Source of the DNA: Streptomyces sp. NBC_01317 | GTDB lineage: Bacteria; Actinomycetota; Actinomycetes; Streptomycetales; Streptomycetaceae | Length of the DNA: 64,000 bases | Assembly: GCF_035961655.1 (NCBI RefSeq) | Contig: NZ_CP108393.1 | Span: 5,627,001 to 5,691,000, forward strand | Direction of reading: 5' to 3' | Part shown: piece by piece, positions 29,989 to 39,664 of the stretch | Numbering within the stretch: the first letter of the stretch is position 1 | Layout: every line of letters starts with the position of its first letter | Made by a program: the position numbers and the translations under genes | Notes under the pieces: generated by a model | What the model was told of the DNA's origin: nothing | Databases searched by the model: none | Seen by the model: only the letters and a program-made list of their open reading frames with translations

Positions 29989-30813
29989 CTGGGCAAGCGA
30001 CAGCCCGAGGGGCCGCCAGCCACACCGGCGGTGCAGCGCATCCGTTTGCGCTACACCAAGCGGGGCCGCCTCCGGTTCACCAGCCACCGAGACTTCCAGC
30101 GCGCCTTCGAGCGGGCGCTGCGCCGTGCCGAGGTGCCGATGGCGTACTCGGCGGGGTTCACCCCGCACCCGAAGGTGTCGTACGCCAATGCCGCACCCAC
30201 CGGCACGGGCAGTGAGGCCGAGTTCCTGGAGATCGCCCTGGTGGAGCACCGCGACCCGGAGAAGCTGCGTCTGCTGCTCGACGAGTCGCTGCCCACCGGT
30301 CTCGACATCACCGACGCCGTCGAGGCCCGTACGTCAGGACTCGCCGACCGGCTGACCGCTTCCGTGTGGGAGCTGCGGCTGGAGGGCGTACGTCCTGAGG
30401 AAGCCGGACACGCCGTGTCCGTCTTCCTGACCGCCGAATCGGTCGAGGTCGAGCGCCGTATGAAGAACGGTGTGCGGACCTTCGACACACGCGCCGCGGT
30501 GGTCTCCTTGGAGGTCACCCCGCCCCGGGCCGATAGGCCGGGGGACGGGCCCTGTGCGATACTGCGCCTGGTTGTTCGGCACGTGACACCTGCCGTGCGA
30601 CCCGACGACGTCCTGTCCGGTCTCCGAGCTGTGGCCGACCTGGCGCCGCCGGTCCCCGCAGCGGTGACCAGGCTGGCGCAGGGGCTCTTCGACGAGGAGT
30701 CCGGCACGGTGACCGACCCGCTCGCGCCCGACCGCGAGGCAGCCACGGCCGGCCTGAAACAGGCCGCCGGACCCGCCGCCGCGAAAGCGCCGGAAGGTGC
30801 GGGTTCCGCGTAG
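29989..30813 (+). CDS. TIGR03936 family (DUF2344) protein, probable CTG start
   Basis: This protein of about 274 residues is of the TIGR03936/DUF2344 family, radical-SAM-linked and usually encoded beside TIGR03960 and RNase E/G, as here. The core starts QRIRLRYTKRGRLRFTSHRD, with MAYSAGFTPHPKVSYANA following. No ATG, GTG or TTG lies in frame behind the obvious Shine-Dalgarno GAGGAGAAG, but a CTG (29989) does, 6 nt downstream, giving LGKRQPEGPPATPAV before the core. The next usable start is GTG 30031, without a Shine-Dalgarno. The function is probably tied to tRNA or protein modification; that is inference. Confidence 0.88.
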   Translation: MGKRQPEGPPATPAVQRIRLRYTKRGRLRFTSHRDFQRAFERALRRAEVPMAYSAGFTPHPKVSYANAAPTGTGSEAEFLEIALVEHRDPEKLRLLLDESLPTGLDITDAVEARTSGLADRLTASVWELRLEGVRPEEAGHAVSVFLTAESVEVERRMKNGVRTFDTRAAVVSLEVTPPRADRPGDGPCAILRLVVRHVTPAVRPDDVLSGLRAVADLAPPVPAAVTRLAQGLFDEESGTVTDPLAPDREAATAGLKQAAGPAAAKAPEGAGSA

Positions 30814-31045
30814 GCGGTCGTCACAGCGCAGCCCTGGTACTCGGGAGCCACCTGGGTCGGGCGGCGCGTACCACCAAAAAAGACTTTCGCCAGGCCGTAC
30901 GTACTTCGCGTAGGGAACCGGCGAGCCAGACATAACAGTTCCCGTGCGGCGCCCGCGCCCCGGACGGCGGCGATCGCGCGATGCGCGAGCCGCGGCCGGA
31001 CCGGAATCAGGCGCGGCGCCCGGGAACGCGACGGGAGAACCCCGC

Positions 31046-34000
31046 ATGCTTGAGAACGACGAACCCGGTACGGCCGGGACCACCGAAGAAGACAACAACA
31101 CACCCAGCGACACGCTGCCCCCCCGGCGCAGGCGCCGCGCGGCGTCCCGCCCCGCGGGCCCGCCGTCGGCCGGCGGTGAGTCCGCCGAAACGGCGGAAGC
31201 CGTGAGCGGTACGGAGAGCGGTGGCGGTACGGAGAACGGCGCGGCGGCAGCCGCACCGGCGGCGGACGAGACACCCGCGCCGCGCACCCGGCGCCGGGCC
31301 ACCCGCAAGGTGGCCGCGCCCGAGACGACCACGGAGACGGCGGACGCCCCCGTGGAGCCGGTCGCCGCCCCCGTGGCGGAAGAGACAGTCGCGGCGTCCG
31401 ACGAGGCGCCCGCCCCGCGCACGCGCCGTCGTGCGACCCGTAAGGCGACCGCGCCGGCCGGGCCGCCGCAGGCCGAGGACGGTGCGGAGAGTGCGGCCGC
31501 GGCGGCCGTGACGCCCGAAGAGGCACCGGCCGAGACGCCCGCAGAGGTTCCCGCCGAGGCGCCCGCGCCGCGCACCCGCCGCCGTGCGACCCGCAAGGTC
31601 GCCGCTCCCGAGGCCGCCGCCGCTCAGGACGAGGCCGCCGTGGCGGAAGAGACAGCAGCCGCGAGCACGACCGACAGCCCGGCGCGGAGCGAGACCGGGA
31701 CTCCCGCCGAGGACGCGGCGCCCGCCGCCCGTCCGCGCCGCCGCGCCACCCGCAGGGCCACCGCGCCCGCCGGTGCGCCGGCCCCCGACGCCGCGGTCGA
31801 CACACCCTCCGCAGCGGTCCCCGACGAGAACGAGCCCGTGGCCGGCGAGAGCCTGCCCGAGGACGCCGTCGCCCAGATCAGCGCCGACGAGGCCCAGGTC
31901 GAGGCGGCCGGCAAGGCCGCGACCCGTGGCCGTACGCGCCGCAGGGCCGCCGCGCCGGAGACCACCCCCGCCGCCTCCGAGCCCGTCTCCACGCCGGAGC
32001 CGCAGCCCGTCAAGGCCACCAGGAAGCCCGAGCCCGCTCAGGAGCCCGAGGCCCCCGAGCGCTCGCGCCGCCGCGCCGCGCGGCCCGCCGTGGCCGTCTT
32101 CCAGGCCCCGGTCTTCACCGAGCCGATGTTCCAGACCCCCGAGACGGCCGCCGCGATGGCCGCCGCCGCCGGGACGCGGGGACACGACGACCTCGACGAC
32201 CACATCGACGAGGACGACGACACACACGACACGTTCGACACGGACACGACGGAGAACGCGGCCCCCGCCGAGCCCGTCGCCGCCCCCGAGCCGGCGGGAC
32301 GCCGCAGGCGCCGCCGTCGCGGTGAGTCCGCCGAGCCCGCCGAGGCCCCGCGCGCCGTCGAGGCGCCGGCCGCCCAGGAACAGCACGCCGACGACAGCGA
32401 GCCGGAGGCCGACCAGGGCGCCGAGGGCGCCGACGGTCCCTTCGACGACAGCGACGAGTACGGCGACCGCCCGTCGCGGCGCCGCCGCCGCGGTGGCCGC
32501 CGCCGCCGTCGCGGTGAGTCCGCGGAGTCGGACGACACCCAGGACGAGCAGTCGGACGACCGGCACGCCGACCAGCACGCCGACCGGTCCGCCGACCGCG
32601 CGCGCGGCGACGACCACGCCGAGGAGGAGACGGAGCGGTCGTACGACGACAGCGACGAGGCCTCCTACGACGACGGCGACAACGGGTCGGGCGCCGGTTC
32701 CTCCAGCAGCCGCCGCCGTCGCCGCAGGCGCCGTCGCAGCGGTGACAGCGGCCCCGAGGCCGAGAGCGCGCAGAACGGCCAGGACGACCCGGAGCGTACG
32801 GTCGTCAAGGTCCGCGAGCCGCGTGAGCGGCGCGCCAAGGAGACGGACCGCGAGCGCGAGATCCACAGCGGCTCCGACGAGGTGCAGTCCATCAAGGGCT
32901 CGACCCGTCTGGAGGCCAAGAAGCAGCGCCGCCGCGAGGGGCGCGAGCAGGGCCGCCGCCGGGTGCCGATCATCACCGAGGCGGAGTTCCTCGCCCGGCG
33001 CGAGGCCGTCGAGCGTGTGATGGTCGTACGGCAGAACGGCGAGCGCACCCAGATCGGCGTGCTCGAGGACAACGTGCTCGTGGAGCACTACGTCAACAAG
33101 GAACAGGCCACCAGCTACGTCGGCAACGTCTACCTGGGCAAGGTGCAGAACGTACTGCCGTCCATGGAGGCCGCGTTCGTCGACATCGGCAAGGGGCGCA
33201 ACGCCGTCCTGTACGCCGGTGAGGTCAACTTCGAGGCGCTGGGCATGGCCAACGGCCCGCGCCGCATCGAGACCGCCCTCAAGTCCGGCCAGTCGGTGCT
33301 CGTCCAGGTGACGAAGGACCCGATCGGCCACAAGGGCGCGCGTCTCACCAGCCAGGTGTCCCTGCCCGGCCGTTACCTGGTCTACGTGCCCGAGGGCTCG
33401 ATGACCGGCATCAGCCGCAAGCTGCCCGACACCGAGCGCTCCCGGCTCAAGTCCATCCTCAAGAAGATCGTCCCCGACGACGCCGGTGTCATCGTCCGTA
33501 CGGCCGCCGAGGGCGCCAGCGAGGACGAGCTGCGCCGTGACGTCGAGCGCCTCCAGGGCCAGTGGGAGGACATCAAGAAGAAGTCGAAGAGCGGCAACGC
33601 CCCGACGCTTCTCTACGGTGAGCCCGACATGACCGTCCGGGTCGTCCGCGACATCTTCAACGAGGACTTCACGAAGGTCATCGTCAGCGGCGACGACGCG
33701 TGGCAGACCATCCACGGGTACGTCGCGCACGTCGCGCCGGACCTCTCCGACCGGCTGACCCGCTGGACGAGCGAGGTCGACGTCTTCGCGACGTACCGCA
33801 TCGACGAGCAGCTGATGAAGGCGCTGGACCGCAAGGTCTGGCTGCCGAGCGGTGGTTCGCTGGTGATCGACAAGACCGAGGCCATGATCGTGGTCGACGT
33901 CAACACGGGGAAGTTCACCGGCCAGGGCGGCAACCTGGAGGAGACCGTCACCAGGAACAACCTGGAGGCGGCCGAGGAGATCGTGCGCCAGCTGCGGCTG

Positions 34001-35332
34001 CGCGACCTCGGCGGCATCGTCGTGATCGACTTCATCGACATGGTGCTGGAGTCCAACCGGGATCTGGTGCTGCGGCGGCTGCTGGAGTGCCTGGGCCGGG
34101 ACCGTACGAAGCACCAGGTGGCCGAGGTCACCTCGCTGGGCCTGGTCCAGATGACCCGCAAGCGGGTCGGCCAGGGCCTGCTGGAGTCGTTCTCCGAGAC
34201 CTGCGTCCACTGCAACGGGCGCGGTGTGATCGTCCACATGGAACAGCCGACGGCGTCCGGTGGCGGTGGCGGGAACAGCAACGCCAACGGCAACGGCGCG
34301 GTGAGCGGGAACGGCAAGCGTTCCAAGAAGCGCGGCCGTGGCGGCTCGGCGGGTACGGACCAGGACCACGGTCACGACGGACACGAGCACGACCACGAGC
34401 ACGAGTACGCCGACGTGCTGACCGAGCCCGAGCACGAGACGGAGGCCGAACTGGCCGCCGAGGTGGCGACACCGGTCCCGTTCGCGGTGGCGGAGTTCGC
34501 GCCGGACGAGGAGCTGTTCAGCAGCGTGGCGGAGGCCGAGGCGTCCGTACGCGGCCGTTCGCGCCGCCGGGCGTCGCGCAAGGCGTCGGCTCCGGCCGGC
34601 TCGCCGAGGGCGGCCGAGGCGGAGGCCGCGGAGATCGTCGTGGAGACGCCCGCTGTGAGTGCGGTGGAAGCCCCGCCGGTCGTGGAGGTGCCCGCCGAGG
34701 ACACCGCCGCGTCCGTGGAGGCGCCCGCGCGGGAGACCCCCGCCGAGGAGGCGGCCCCCACGGGCCGTACCCGCCGCAGGGCGACCCGTAAGGCGACGGC
34801 CCCGGCCGGCTCGCCGAAGGCCGCCGACGCGGAGGCCGCCGCCGAGGTCGTCGTACCGGTGACCGAGCACGAGCCCGTGCCCGAGCCGGCCCCGTCCACG
34901 GAGGCCACCACGGCCCCCGAGGCGGAGGCGACCCCGGACGCCGCCCCGCCGCGTGCCCGCCGCAGGGCGACCCGCAAGGTCACCGCCCCCGCCGGTTCGC
35001 CGACGGGCGCGGAGGACTCGGCGGTTGTCGTGGTGGCCGCGTCGAAGCCCGAGGAGGCGGCCGTACCGGCCGAGGCATCCGGGTCCGACCAGGAGACCCA
35101 GGCGGCGCAGGACACGCCGGAGACACCGGAGGCGGACGCCGCCCCGGCCAAGAAGACGGCCCGCAAGACCGTCAAGAAGGCCGTCGCCAAGAAGGCGGCG
35201 GTGAAGAAGACCGCCGCCAAGAAGACGGTCGCGAAGAAGACGACGGCCAAGAAGACGACGAAGTCGGCGGCGAAGAAGACGTCGGCGGCCGAGCAGACGG
35301 CACCGTCCGTCACGGCGTCGACGGACAGCTGA
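31046..35332 (+). CDS. rne: RNase E/G family endoribonuclease with very long repeat-rich arms
   Basis: This 1428-residue ribonuclease processes and degrades RNA. The catalytic core lies at about residues 640-1070: an S1 domain (GNVYLGKVQNVLPSMEAAFV), the metal-binding Asp951 (VVDVNTG) and Asp995 (VIDFIDM) of the DNase-I-like domain, and the zinc link C1053-x2-C1056 (CVHCNGRG). Both arms are disordered and acidic, interrupted by about nine basic RRRATRK-type modules, and the N-terminal arm also has poly-Arg blocks. A Lys/Ala-rich histone-H1-like tail ends the protein. ATG 31046 has GGGAG 7 nt upstream. The arms probably bind RNA or degradosome partners. Confidence 0.95.
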   Translation: MLENDEPGTAGTTEEDNNTPSDTLPPRRRRRAASRPAGPPSAGGESAETAEAVSGTESGGGTENGAAAAAPAADETPAPRTRRRATRKVAAPETTTETADAPVEPVAAPVAEETVAASDEAPAPRTRRRATRKATAPAGPPQAEDGAESAAAAAVTPEEAPAETPAEVPAEAPAPRTRRRATRKVAAPEAAAAQDEAAVAEETAAASTTDSPARSETGTPAEDAAPAARPRRRATRRATAPAGAPAPDAAVDTPSAAVPDENEPVAGESLPEDAVAQISADEAQVEAAGKAATRGRTRRRAAAPETTPAASEPVSTPEPQPVKATRKPEPAQEPEAPERSRRRAARPAVAVFQAPVFTEPMFQTPETAAAMAAAAGTRGHDDLDDHIDEDDDTHDTFDTDTTENAAPAEPVAAPEPAGRRRRRRRGESAEPAEAPRAVEAPAAQEQHADDSEPEADQGAEGADGPFDDSDEYGDRPSRRRRRGGRRRRRGESAESDDTQDEQSDDRHADQHADRSADRARGDDHAEEETERSYDDSDEASYDDGDNGSGAGSSSSRRRRRRRRRSGDSGPEAESAQNGQDDPERTVVKVREPRERRAKETDREREIHSGSDEVQSIKGSTRLEAKKQRRREGREQGRRRVPIITEAEFLARREAVERVMVVRQNGERTQIGVLEDNVLVEHYVNKEQATSYVGNVYLGKVQNVLPSMEAAFVDIGKGRNAVLYAGEVNFEALGMANGPRRIETALKSGQSVLVQVTKDPIGHKGARLTSQVSLPGRYLVYVPEGSMTGISRKLPDTERSRLKSILKKIVPDDAGVIVRTAAEGASEDELRRDVERLQGQWEDIKKKSKSGNAPTLLYGEPDMTVRVVRDIFNEDFTKVIVSGDDAWQTIHGYVAHVAPDLSDRLTRWTSEVDVFATYRIDEQLMKALDRKVWLPSGGSLVIDKTEAMIVVDVNTGKFTGQGGNLEETVTRNNLEAAEEIVRQLRLRDLGGIVVIDFIDMVLESNRDLVLRRLLECLGRDRTKHQVAEVTSLGLVQMTRKRVGQGLLESFSETCVHCNGRGVIVHMEQPTASGGGGGNSNANGNGAVSGNGKRSKKRGRGGSAGTDQDHGHDGHEHDHEHEYADVLTEPEHETEAELAAEVATPVPFAVAEFAPDEELFSSVAEAEASVRGRSRRRASRKASAPAGSPRAAEAEAAEIVVETPAVSAVEAPPVVEVPAEDTAASVEAPARETPAEEAAPTGRTRRRATRKATAPAGSPKAADAEAAAEVVVPVTEHEPVPEPAPSTEATTAPEAEATPDAAPPRARRRATRKVTAPAGSPTGAEDSAVVVVAASKPEEAAVPAEASGSDQETQAAQDTPETPEADAAPAKKTARKTVKKAVAKKAAVKKTAAKKTVAKKTTAKKTTKSAAKKTSAAEQTAPSVTASTDS

Positions 35333-35342
35333 GCCGAGCGGC

Positions 35343-35367
35343 CCCGCCGGCAGAATCAGCCGGCGGG
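35343..35367 (+). terminator. First hairpin after rne
   Basis: CCCGCCGGC and GCCGGCGGG form a 9-bp stem with a 7-nt loop, just after the rne stop. Confidence 0.55.
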
Positions 35368-35397
35368 CTCGTCCCGGTGTACGGCAGTTGAACGGCC

Positions 35398-35432
35398 TGT
35401 GCCCCGCCCCGGACTCCCCGGGGCGGGGCACA
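35398..35432 (+). terminator. Second, strong hairpin after rne
   Basis: TGTGCCCCGCCCCGG pairs perfectly with CCGGGGCGGGGCACA (15 bp) around a 5-nt loop. Confidence 0.75.
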
Positions 35433-35456
35433 GCCCGTTGCCCCCACCGGGCTGGT

Positions 35457-35486
35457 TTGACCCCCCCGGTGGCCTGCCCGTACTCT
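35457..35486 (+). promoter_or_regulatory. rplU-rpmA promoter
   Basis: TTGACC (35457-35462) and TACTCT (35481-35486) are 18 nt apart, a good vegetative sigma (HrdB-type) promoter. The start site would be near 35493. Confidence 0.7.
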
Positions 35487-35650
35487 TGGCCGTCGGCGTG
35501 TTTATGTACGCGCCAATCCCTGAGCACCCACCTTCCGGCGCCGCTCCACCTCGCCGGAGGAGGCCGCTCGTCCTTTCGGATCGTCACGGCCCCGGGCCGT
35601 GCGAGCGGCTGGCGTCAGGGGTTTCCGTTCCGAGCGAGAGTGAGTTCCGC

Positions 35651-35971
35651 GTGTACGCCATCGTGCGCAGCGGTGGCCGCCAGCACAAGGTTGCTGTCGG
35701 CGACATCGTTGAGGTTGACAAGATTCCCACCGCCAAGGTTGGCGACACGGTCGAGCTCTCGACCCTGCTCGTGGTCGACGGCGACGCCGTCACCAGCGAC
35801 CCGTGGGTCCTGGACGGCATCAAGGTCCAGGCCGAGATCGTGGATCACCACAAGGGTGTCAAGATCGACATCCTTCGCTACAAGAACAAGACCGGCTACC
35901 GCCGTCGCCAGGGTCACCGCCAGCAGTACACGGCGATCAAGGTCACCGGTATCCCCGCGGCTGCGAAGTAA
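35651..35971 (+). CDS. rplU: 50S ribosomal protein L21
   Basis: This 106-residue ribosomal protein starts [18 protein letters not shown] and contains the family segment [17 protein letters not shown] near the C-terminus. It binds 23S rRNA in the large subunit. GTG 35651 is the conserved start. It heads rplU-rpmA, with obg following after a hairpin. Confidence 0.98.
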   Translation: MYAIVRSGGRQHKVAVGDIVEVDKIPTAKVGDTVELSTLLVVDGDAVTSDPWVLDGIKVQAEIVDHHKGVKIDILRYKNKTGYRRRQGHRQQYTAIKVTGIPAAAK

Positions 35972-35985
35972 GGGACTGAGGAGAC

Positions 35986-36240
35986 ATGGCACACAAGAAG
36001 GGCGCATCGTCCACTCGGAACGGGCGCGATTCGAATGCTCAGCGGCTCGGCGTGAAGCGCTTCGGCGGTCAGGTCGTCAACGCCGGTGAGATCCTGGTCC
36101 GCCAGCGCGGCACACACTTCCACCCCGGTTCCGGCGTCGGCCGTGGCGGCGACGACACGCTGTTCGCGCTGAGCGCCGGCGCGGTGGAGTTCGGCACCAG
36201 CCGTGGCCGCAAGGTTGTGAACATCGTTCCGGTCGCCTGA
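35986..36240 (+). CDS. rpmA: 50S ribosomal protein L27
   Basis: This 84-residue protein begins [16 protein letters not shown], the L27 N-terminus that reaches the peptidyl-transferase centre, and contains [18 protein letters not shown]. There is no cleavable Firmicutes-type extension. ATG 35986 has GAGGAGAC directly upstream. Confidence 0.98.
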   Translation: MAHKKGASSTRNGRDSNAQRLGVKRFGGQVVNAGEILVRQRGTHFHPGSGVGRGGDDTLFALSAGAVEFGTSRGRKVVNIVPVA

Positions 36241-36278
36241 GACCCCATCGGTCGTCAGGCACCTGTAACGGGTTTCTT

Positions 36279-36332
36279 CGCGAGGGCGGACCTCACTTCC
36301 CGGAGTATCGGGAAGCGGGTCCGCCCTTCGCG
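36279..36332 (+). terminator. Hairpin between rpmA and obg
   Basis: CGCGAGGGCGGACC and GGTCCGCCCTTCGCG pair (one mismatch), and an inner CTTCCCG/CGGGAAG stem extends the structure. It may terminate or attenuate read-through into obg. Confidence 0.65.
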
Positions 36333-36375
36333 TGTTGTTGTTGAGACATTTCCGTATGTACTGGAGGCAATCCCC

Positions 36376-37812
36376 ATGACCACCTTCGTGGACCGCGTCG
36401 AGCTGCATGTCGCCGCGGGTAGCGGAGGCCACGGCTGCGCCTCCGTACACCGTGAGAAGTTCAAGCCGCTCGGTGGACCCGACGGCGGCAACGGCGGACA
36501 TGGCGGCGACGTCATCCTGGTCGTCGACCAGGACGTGACCACGCTGCTCGACTACCACCACACGCCGCACCGCAAGGCCACCAACGGCCAGCCGGGCGCC
36601 GGGGCCAACCGCTCCGGCAAGGACGGCCAGGACCTGGTCCTGCCCGTCCCGGACGGCACGGTCGTCCTCGACAAGGCCGGCAACGTCCTCGCCGACCTCG
36701 TCGGCCAGGGCACGACGTACGTGGCGGCCGAAGGCGGCCGTGGCGGCCTCGGCAACGCGTCCCTCGCCTCCGCCCGCCGCAAGGCCCCCGGCTTCGCGCT
36801 GCTCGGCGTGCCCGGGGGCGGCGGTGACATCGTGCTGGAGCTCAAGACGGTCGCCGACGTCGCGCTCGTCGGCTACCCGAGCGCCGGCAAGTCGTCGCTG
36901 ATCTCCGTGCTCTCGGCCGCCAAGCCGAAGATCGCGGACTATCCGTTCACCACGCTCATCCCCAACCTCGGTGTGGTCACGGCCGGTTCGGTCGTCTACA
37001 CGATCGCCGACGTGCCCGGACTGATCCCCGGCGCCAGCCAGGGCCGCGGCCTCGGTCTTGAGTTCCTGCGCCACGTCGAGCGCTGCTCGGTGCTGCTGCA
37101 CGTCCTGGACACCGCCACGCTGGAGTCCGACCGCGACCCGGTCACCGACCTCGACGTGATCGAGGCGGAGCTGGCGCTGTACGGGGGCCTGGAGGACCGG
37201 CCGCGCATGGTCGTCCTCAACAAGGTCGACATCCCGGACGGCAAGGACCTCGCCGACATGATCCGTCCCGAGCTGGAGAAGCGCGGCTACCACGTCTTCG
37301 AGGCGTCCGCGGTCGACCGCACCGGCCTCAAGGAGCTGTCCTTCGGACTCGCCGAGGCCGTCGCCAAGGCCCGCGCCGACAAGCCGCAGGAGGAGGCGAC
37401 CCGGATCGTCATCCGTCCGAAGGCCGTCGACGACGCGGGCTTCACCGTCACTCTGGAAGAGGACGGGATCTACCGCGTACGGGGCGAGAAGCCCGAACGC
37501 TGGGTGCGACAGACCGACTTCAGCAACGACGAGGCCGTCGGCTACCTCGCGGACCGGCTCAGCCGGCTCGGCGTCGAGGACCAGCTGATGAAGGCCGGCG
37601 CCCGGTCGGGCGACGGTGTGGCGATCGGCGCCGAGGACAACGCGGTCGTCTTCGACTGGGAGCCCACGATGATGGCGGGCGCCGAGATGCTGGGCCGCCG
37701 CGGCGAGGACCACCGCCTGGAGGCACCCCGTCCCGCGTCGCAGCGCCGCAGGGACCGTGACGCCGAGCGCGACGACGTCCAGAAGGAGTACGACGAGTTC
37801 GACCCCTTCTAG
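36376..37812 (+). CDS. obg: GTPase Obg/CgtA
   Basis: This 478-residue GTPase acts in ribosome assembly; in Streptomyces, Obg is also tied to the onset of differentiation. The Gly-rich Obg fold (residues 1-158) is followed by the G domain with P-loop GYPSAGKSS (166-174), DVPGLIPGA (G3) and NKVD (G4). The C-terminal OCT domain, usual in actinobacteria, and a charged tail follow. ATG 36376 follows a GGAGGCAATCCCC stretch. It marks the left border of the wall-polymer island. Confidence 0.97.
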   Translation: MTTFVDRVELHVAAGSGGHGCASVHREKFKPLGGPDGGNGGHGGDVILVVDQDVTTLLDYHHTPHRKATNGQPGAGANRSGKDGQDLVLPVPDGTVVLDKAGNVLADLVGQGTTYVAAEGGRGGLGNASLASARRKAPGFALLGVPGGGGDIVLELKTVADVALVGYPSAGKSSLISVLSAAKPKIADYPFTTLIPNLGVVTAGSVVYTIADVPGLIPGASQGRGLGLEFLRHVERCSVLLHVLDTATLESDRDPVTDLDVIEAELALYGGLEDRPRMVVLNKVDIPDGKDLADMIRPELEKRGYHVFEASAVDRTGLKELSFGLAEAVAKARADKPQEEATRIVIRPKAVDDAGFTVTLEEDGIYRVRGEKPERWVRQTDFSNDEAVGYLADRLSRLGVEDQLMKAGARSGDGVAIGAEDNAVVFDWEPTMMAGAEMLGRRGEDHRLEAPRPASQRRRDRDAERDDVQKEYDEFDPF

Positions 37813-37838
37813 CCGTACGGACATGTGACAGGCGTCTC

Positions 37839-37882
37839 CTCGATCGCTGGAGGGGTGGGTTCCCGCCCCTCCGGCGATCGAG
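37839..37882 (+). terminator. obg terminator hairpin
   Basis: CTCGATCGC-TGGAGGGG pairs with CCCCTCC-GGCGATCGAG around a small loop. Confidence 0.75.
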
Positions 37883-38024
37883 TCATGACCAGTGCCGCAG
37901 TAGCCTGTCCAGGTGAATCAGGGGTTGCGTGGGGGTGGCTGACAGCCGTGCTCCGCCTTGCGGGACGATTGCCGTGGGTGGGACCATCGATTCATCCTCT
38001 GAGTCCGCAAGGTAGGTCAGTTAC

Positions 38025-39530
38025 GTGTCTGCAACTTCCGCGTCCAACGCGAGGCCCCGCACCACCGCCGTCGTCCTGGCGGGCGGTACAGGTCAGCGCG
38101 TGGGCCTGTCGATCCCCAAGCAGCTGCTGAAGATCGCGGGCAAGGCGGTCATCGAGCACACACTGTCGATCTTCCAGCAGGCCGACGCGATCGACGACGT
38201 GATCGTGCTCATGGCGCCGGGCTTCGTCCCCGACGTGGAGAAGATCGTCATCAAGTCCGGGCTGACCAAGGTCACCCGGGTGATCGAGGGCGGCGCGACG
38301 CGGAACGAGACCACCGAGCGGGCCATCGCCGCGCTGGGCGAGGGCCTGGCGGAGGGCGAGGACGCCAACGTCCTGTTCCACGACGCGGTACGGCCCCTGC
38401 TCTCGCAGCGGGTGATCCAGGACTGCGTGGACGCGCTCGACCGCTACCAGGCCGTCGACGTCGCGATCCCCTCCGCGGACACCATCATCGTGACCCGTAC
38501 GCACGGCGGCGACGGCGAGTTCATCACCGAGGTCCCCGACCGCTCCCGGCTGCGCCGCGGCCAGACCCCGCAGGCCTTCAAGCTCTCCACGATCCGCAAG
38601 GCGTACGCCGTCGCCGGCGGCGACCCCAACTTCCAGGCCACGGACGACTGCTCGGTGGTGCTCAAGTACCTGCCCGACGTGCCGATCTACGTCGTCGCGG
38701 GCGACGAGTACAACATGAAGGTCACCCAGCCCGTCGACGTCTTCATCGCCGACAAGCTCTTCCAGCTGGCCTCCACCGCCGCCCCCGCCCAGGCCGACGA
38801 GGCCGCCTACCGCGAACTGCTCTCCGGCCGCACGCTGGTGGTCTTCGGCGGTTCGTACGGCATCGGCGCGGACATCGCCGCCCTGGCGGAGCGGTACGGC
38901 GCGTCGGTGTACGCGCTCGGGCGCTCCACCACCGGTACGCACGTCGAGAACCCGGAACACGTCGACGACGCCCTGTCGAAGGCGTACTCGGAGACCGGCC
39001 GCATCGACTACGTGATCAACACCGCGGGTGTGCTGCGCATCGGCAAGCTGGCCGAGACGGACAACACGACGATCCAGGAAGCGCTCAACGTCAACTACCT
39101 GGCGCCGGTGCAGATCGCGCGGGCCTCGTACAAGTACCTGGCCGAGACCAAGGGCCAGTTGCTCCTCTACACGTCCTCCAGCTACACGCGGGGCCGCGCG
39201 GAGTACAGCCTCTACTCGTCCACGAAGGCCGCCATGGTGAACCTGACCCAGGCGCTGTCGGACGAGTGGGCCGCCGACGGCATCCGGGTGAACTGCGTGA
39301 ACCCCGAGCGCACCGCGACCCCCATGCGGACCAAGGCGTTCGGCCAGGAGCCCGCCGGGTCCCTGCTCTCCTCCGAAGCGGTCGCCAGGACGTCCCTCGA
39401 CGTGCTGCTCTCCGAGCTGACCGGCCACGTCATCGACGTACGGCAGCAGGACCCGACACGCACCGCGTCCGAGGCCTCCGGCTTCGAGCAGGCGCTGGCC
39501 GCCGTCCTGGACCGTCAGGAAGATGTGTAA
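38025..39530 (+). CDS. Bifunctional ribulose-5-P reductase / CDP-ribitol pyrophosphorylase (IspD-SDR fusion)
   Basis: This 501-residue fusion has an IspD/TarI-type cytidylyltransferase (about 13-235) and an SDR reductase (about 262-495). The first shows VLAGGTGQRVG, PKQ, FHDAVRPL and NMKVTQPVD. The second shows the cofactor loop VVFGGSYGIG, NTAGVL, Ser in LYTSSSYTRG and Tyr/Lys in YSSTK. The same order is found in Bcs1/Acs1 of Haemophilus influenzae, which reduces ribulose 5-phosphate and makes CDP-ribitol. This copy is therefore not the MEP-pathway IspD. GTG 38025 has AAGGTAGG 8 nt upstream. It opens the island and feeds the polymerase downstream. Confidence 0.88.
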   Translation: MSATSASNARPRTTAVVLAGGTGQRVGLSIPKQLLKIAGKAVIEHTLSIFQQADAIDDVIVLMAPGFVPDVEKIVIKSGLTKVTRVIEGGATRNETTERAIAALGEGLAEGEDANVLFHDAVRPLLSQRVIQDCVDALDRYQAVDVAIPSADTIIVTRTHGGDGEFITEVPDRSRLRRGQTPQAFKLSTIRKAYAVAGGDPNFQATDDCSVVLKYLPDVPIYVVAGDEYNMKVTQPVDVFIADKLFQLASTAAPAQADEAAYRELLSGRTLVVFGGSYGIGADIAALAERYGASVYALGRSTTGTHVENPEHVDDALSKAYSETGRIDYVINTAGVLRIGKLAETDNTTIQEALNVNYLAPVQIARASYKYLAETKGQLLLYTSSSYTRGRAEYSLYSSTKAAMVNLTQALSDEWAADGIRVNCVNPERTATPMRTKAFGQEPAGSLLSSEAVARTSLDVLLSELTGHVIDVRQQDPTRTASEASGFEQALAAVLDRQEDV

Positions 39531-39664
39531 TAATTCGTGACAATCCATGATATGGGCCTTCGCGGTTGCGGAAACGCGCACCGCGGGGGCCCGAGTTCGT
39601 GAAGCTTCGTCTTCACACTTTCGTCGCAAGGTCATCAGCCGGCACGGTCTGGAGCAGGTTTTTC

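Larger units (their letters stand above)
35333..35650 (+). other. 318-nt rne-rplU interval with terminators, promoter and rplU leader
   Basis: No gene is seen. Two hairpins follow rne, then the promoter TTGACC-N18-TACTCT. About 158 nt of leader precede rplU, unusually long for this genome. It contains several GC-rich inverted segments that could fold. Confidence 0.6.

Noticed and set aside
31270..35280. Repeated sequence blocks that could suggest a CRISPR or VNTR array
   Set aside because: The repeats are in-frame protein modules of RNase E/G, differ in sequence and spacing, and lie in a single coding frame.
35398..35432. Perfect 15-bp hairpin as a regulatory RNA element of rplU
   Set aside because: It lies upstream of the TTGACC/TACTCT promoter, so it belongs to the rne 3' end as a terminator.
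31007..35587. 1526-codon minus-strand frame opposite rne
   Set aside because: It mirrors the repeat-rich rne coding sequence, is low-complexity with no recognisable domain, and runs through the rne terminators.
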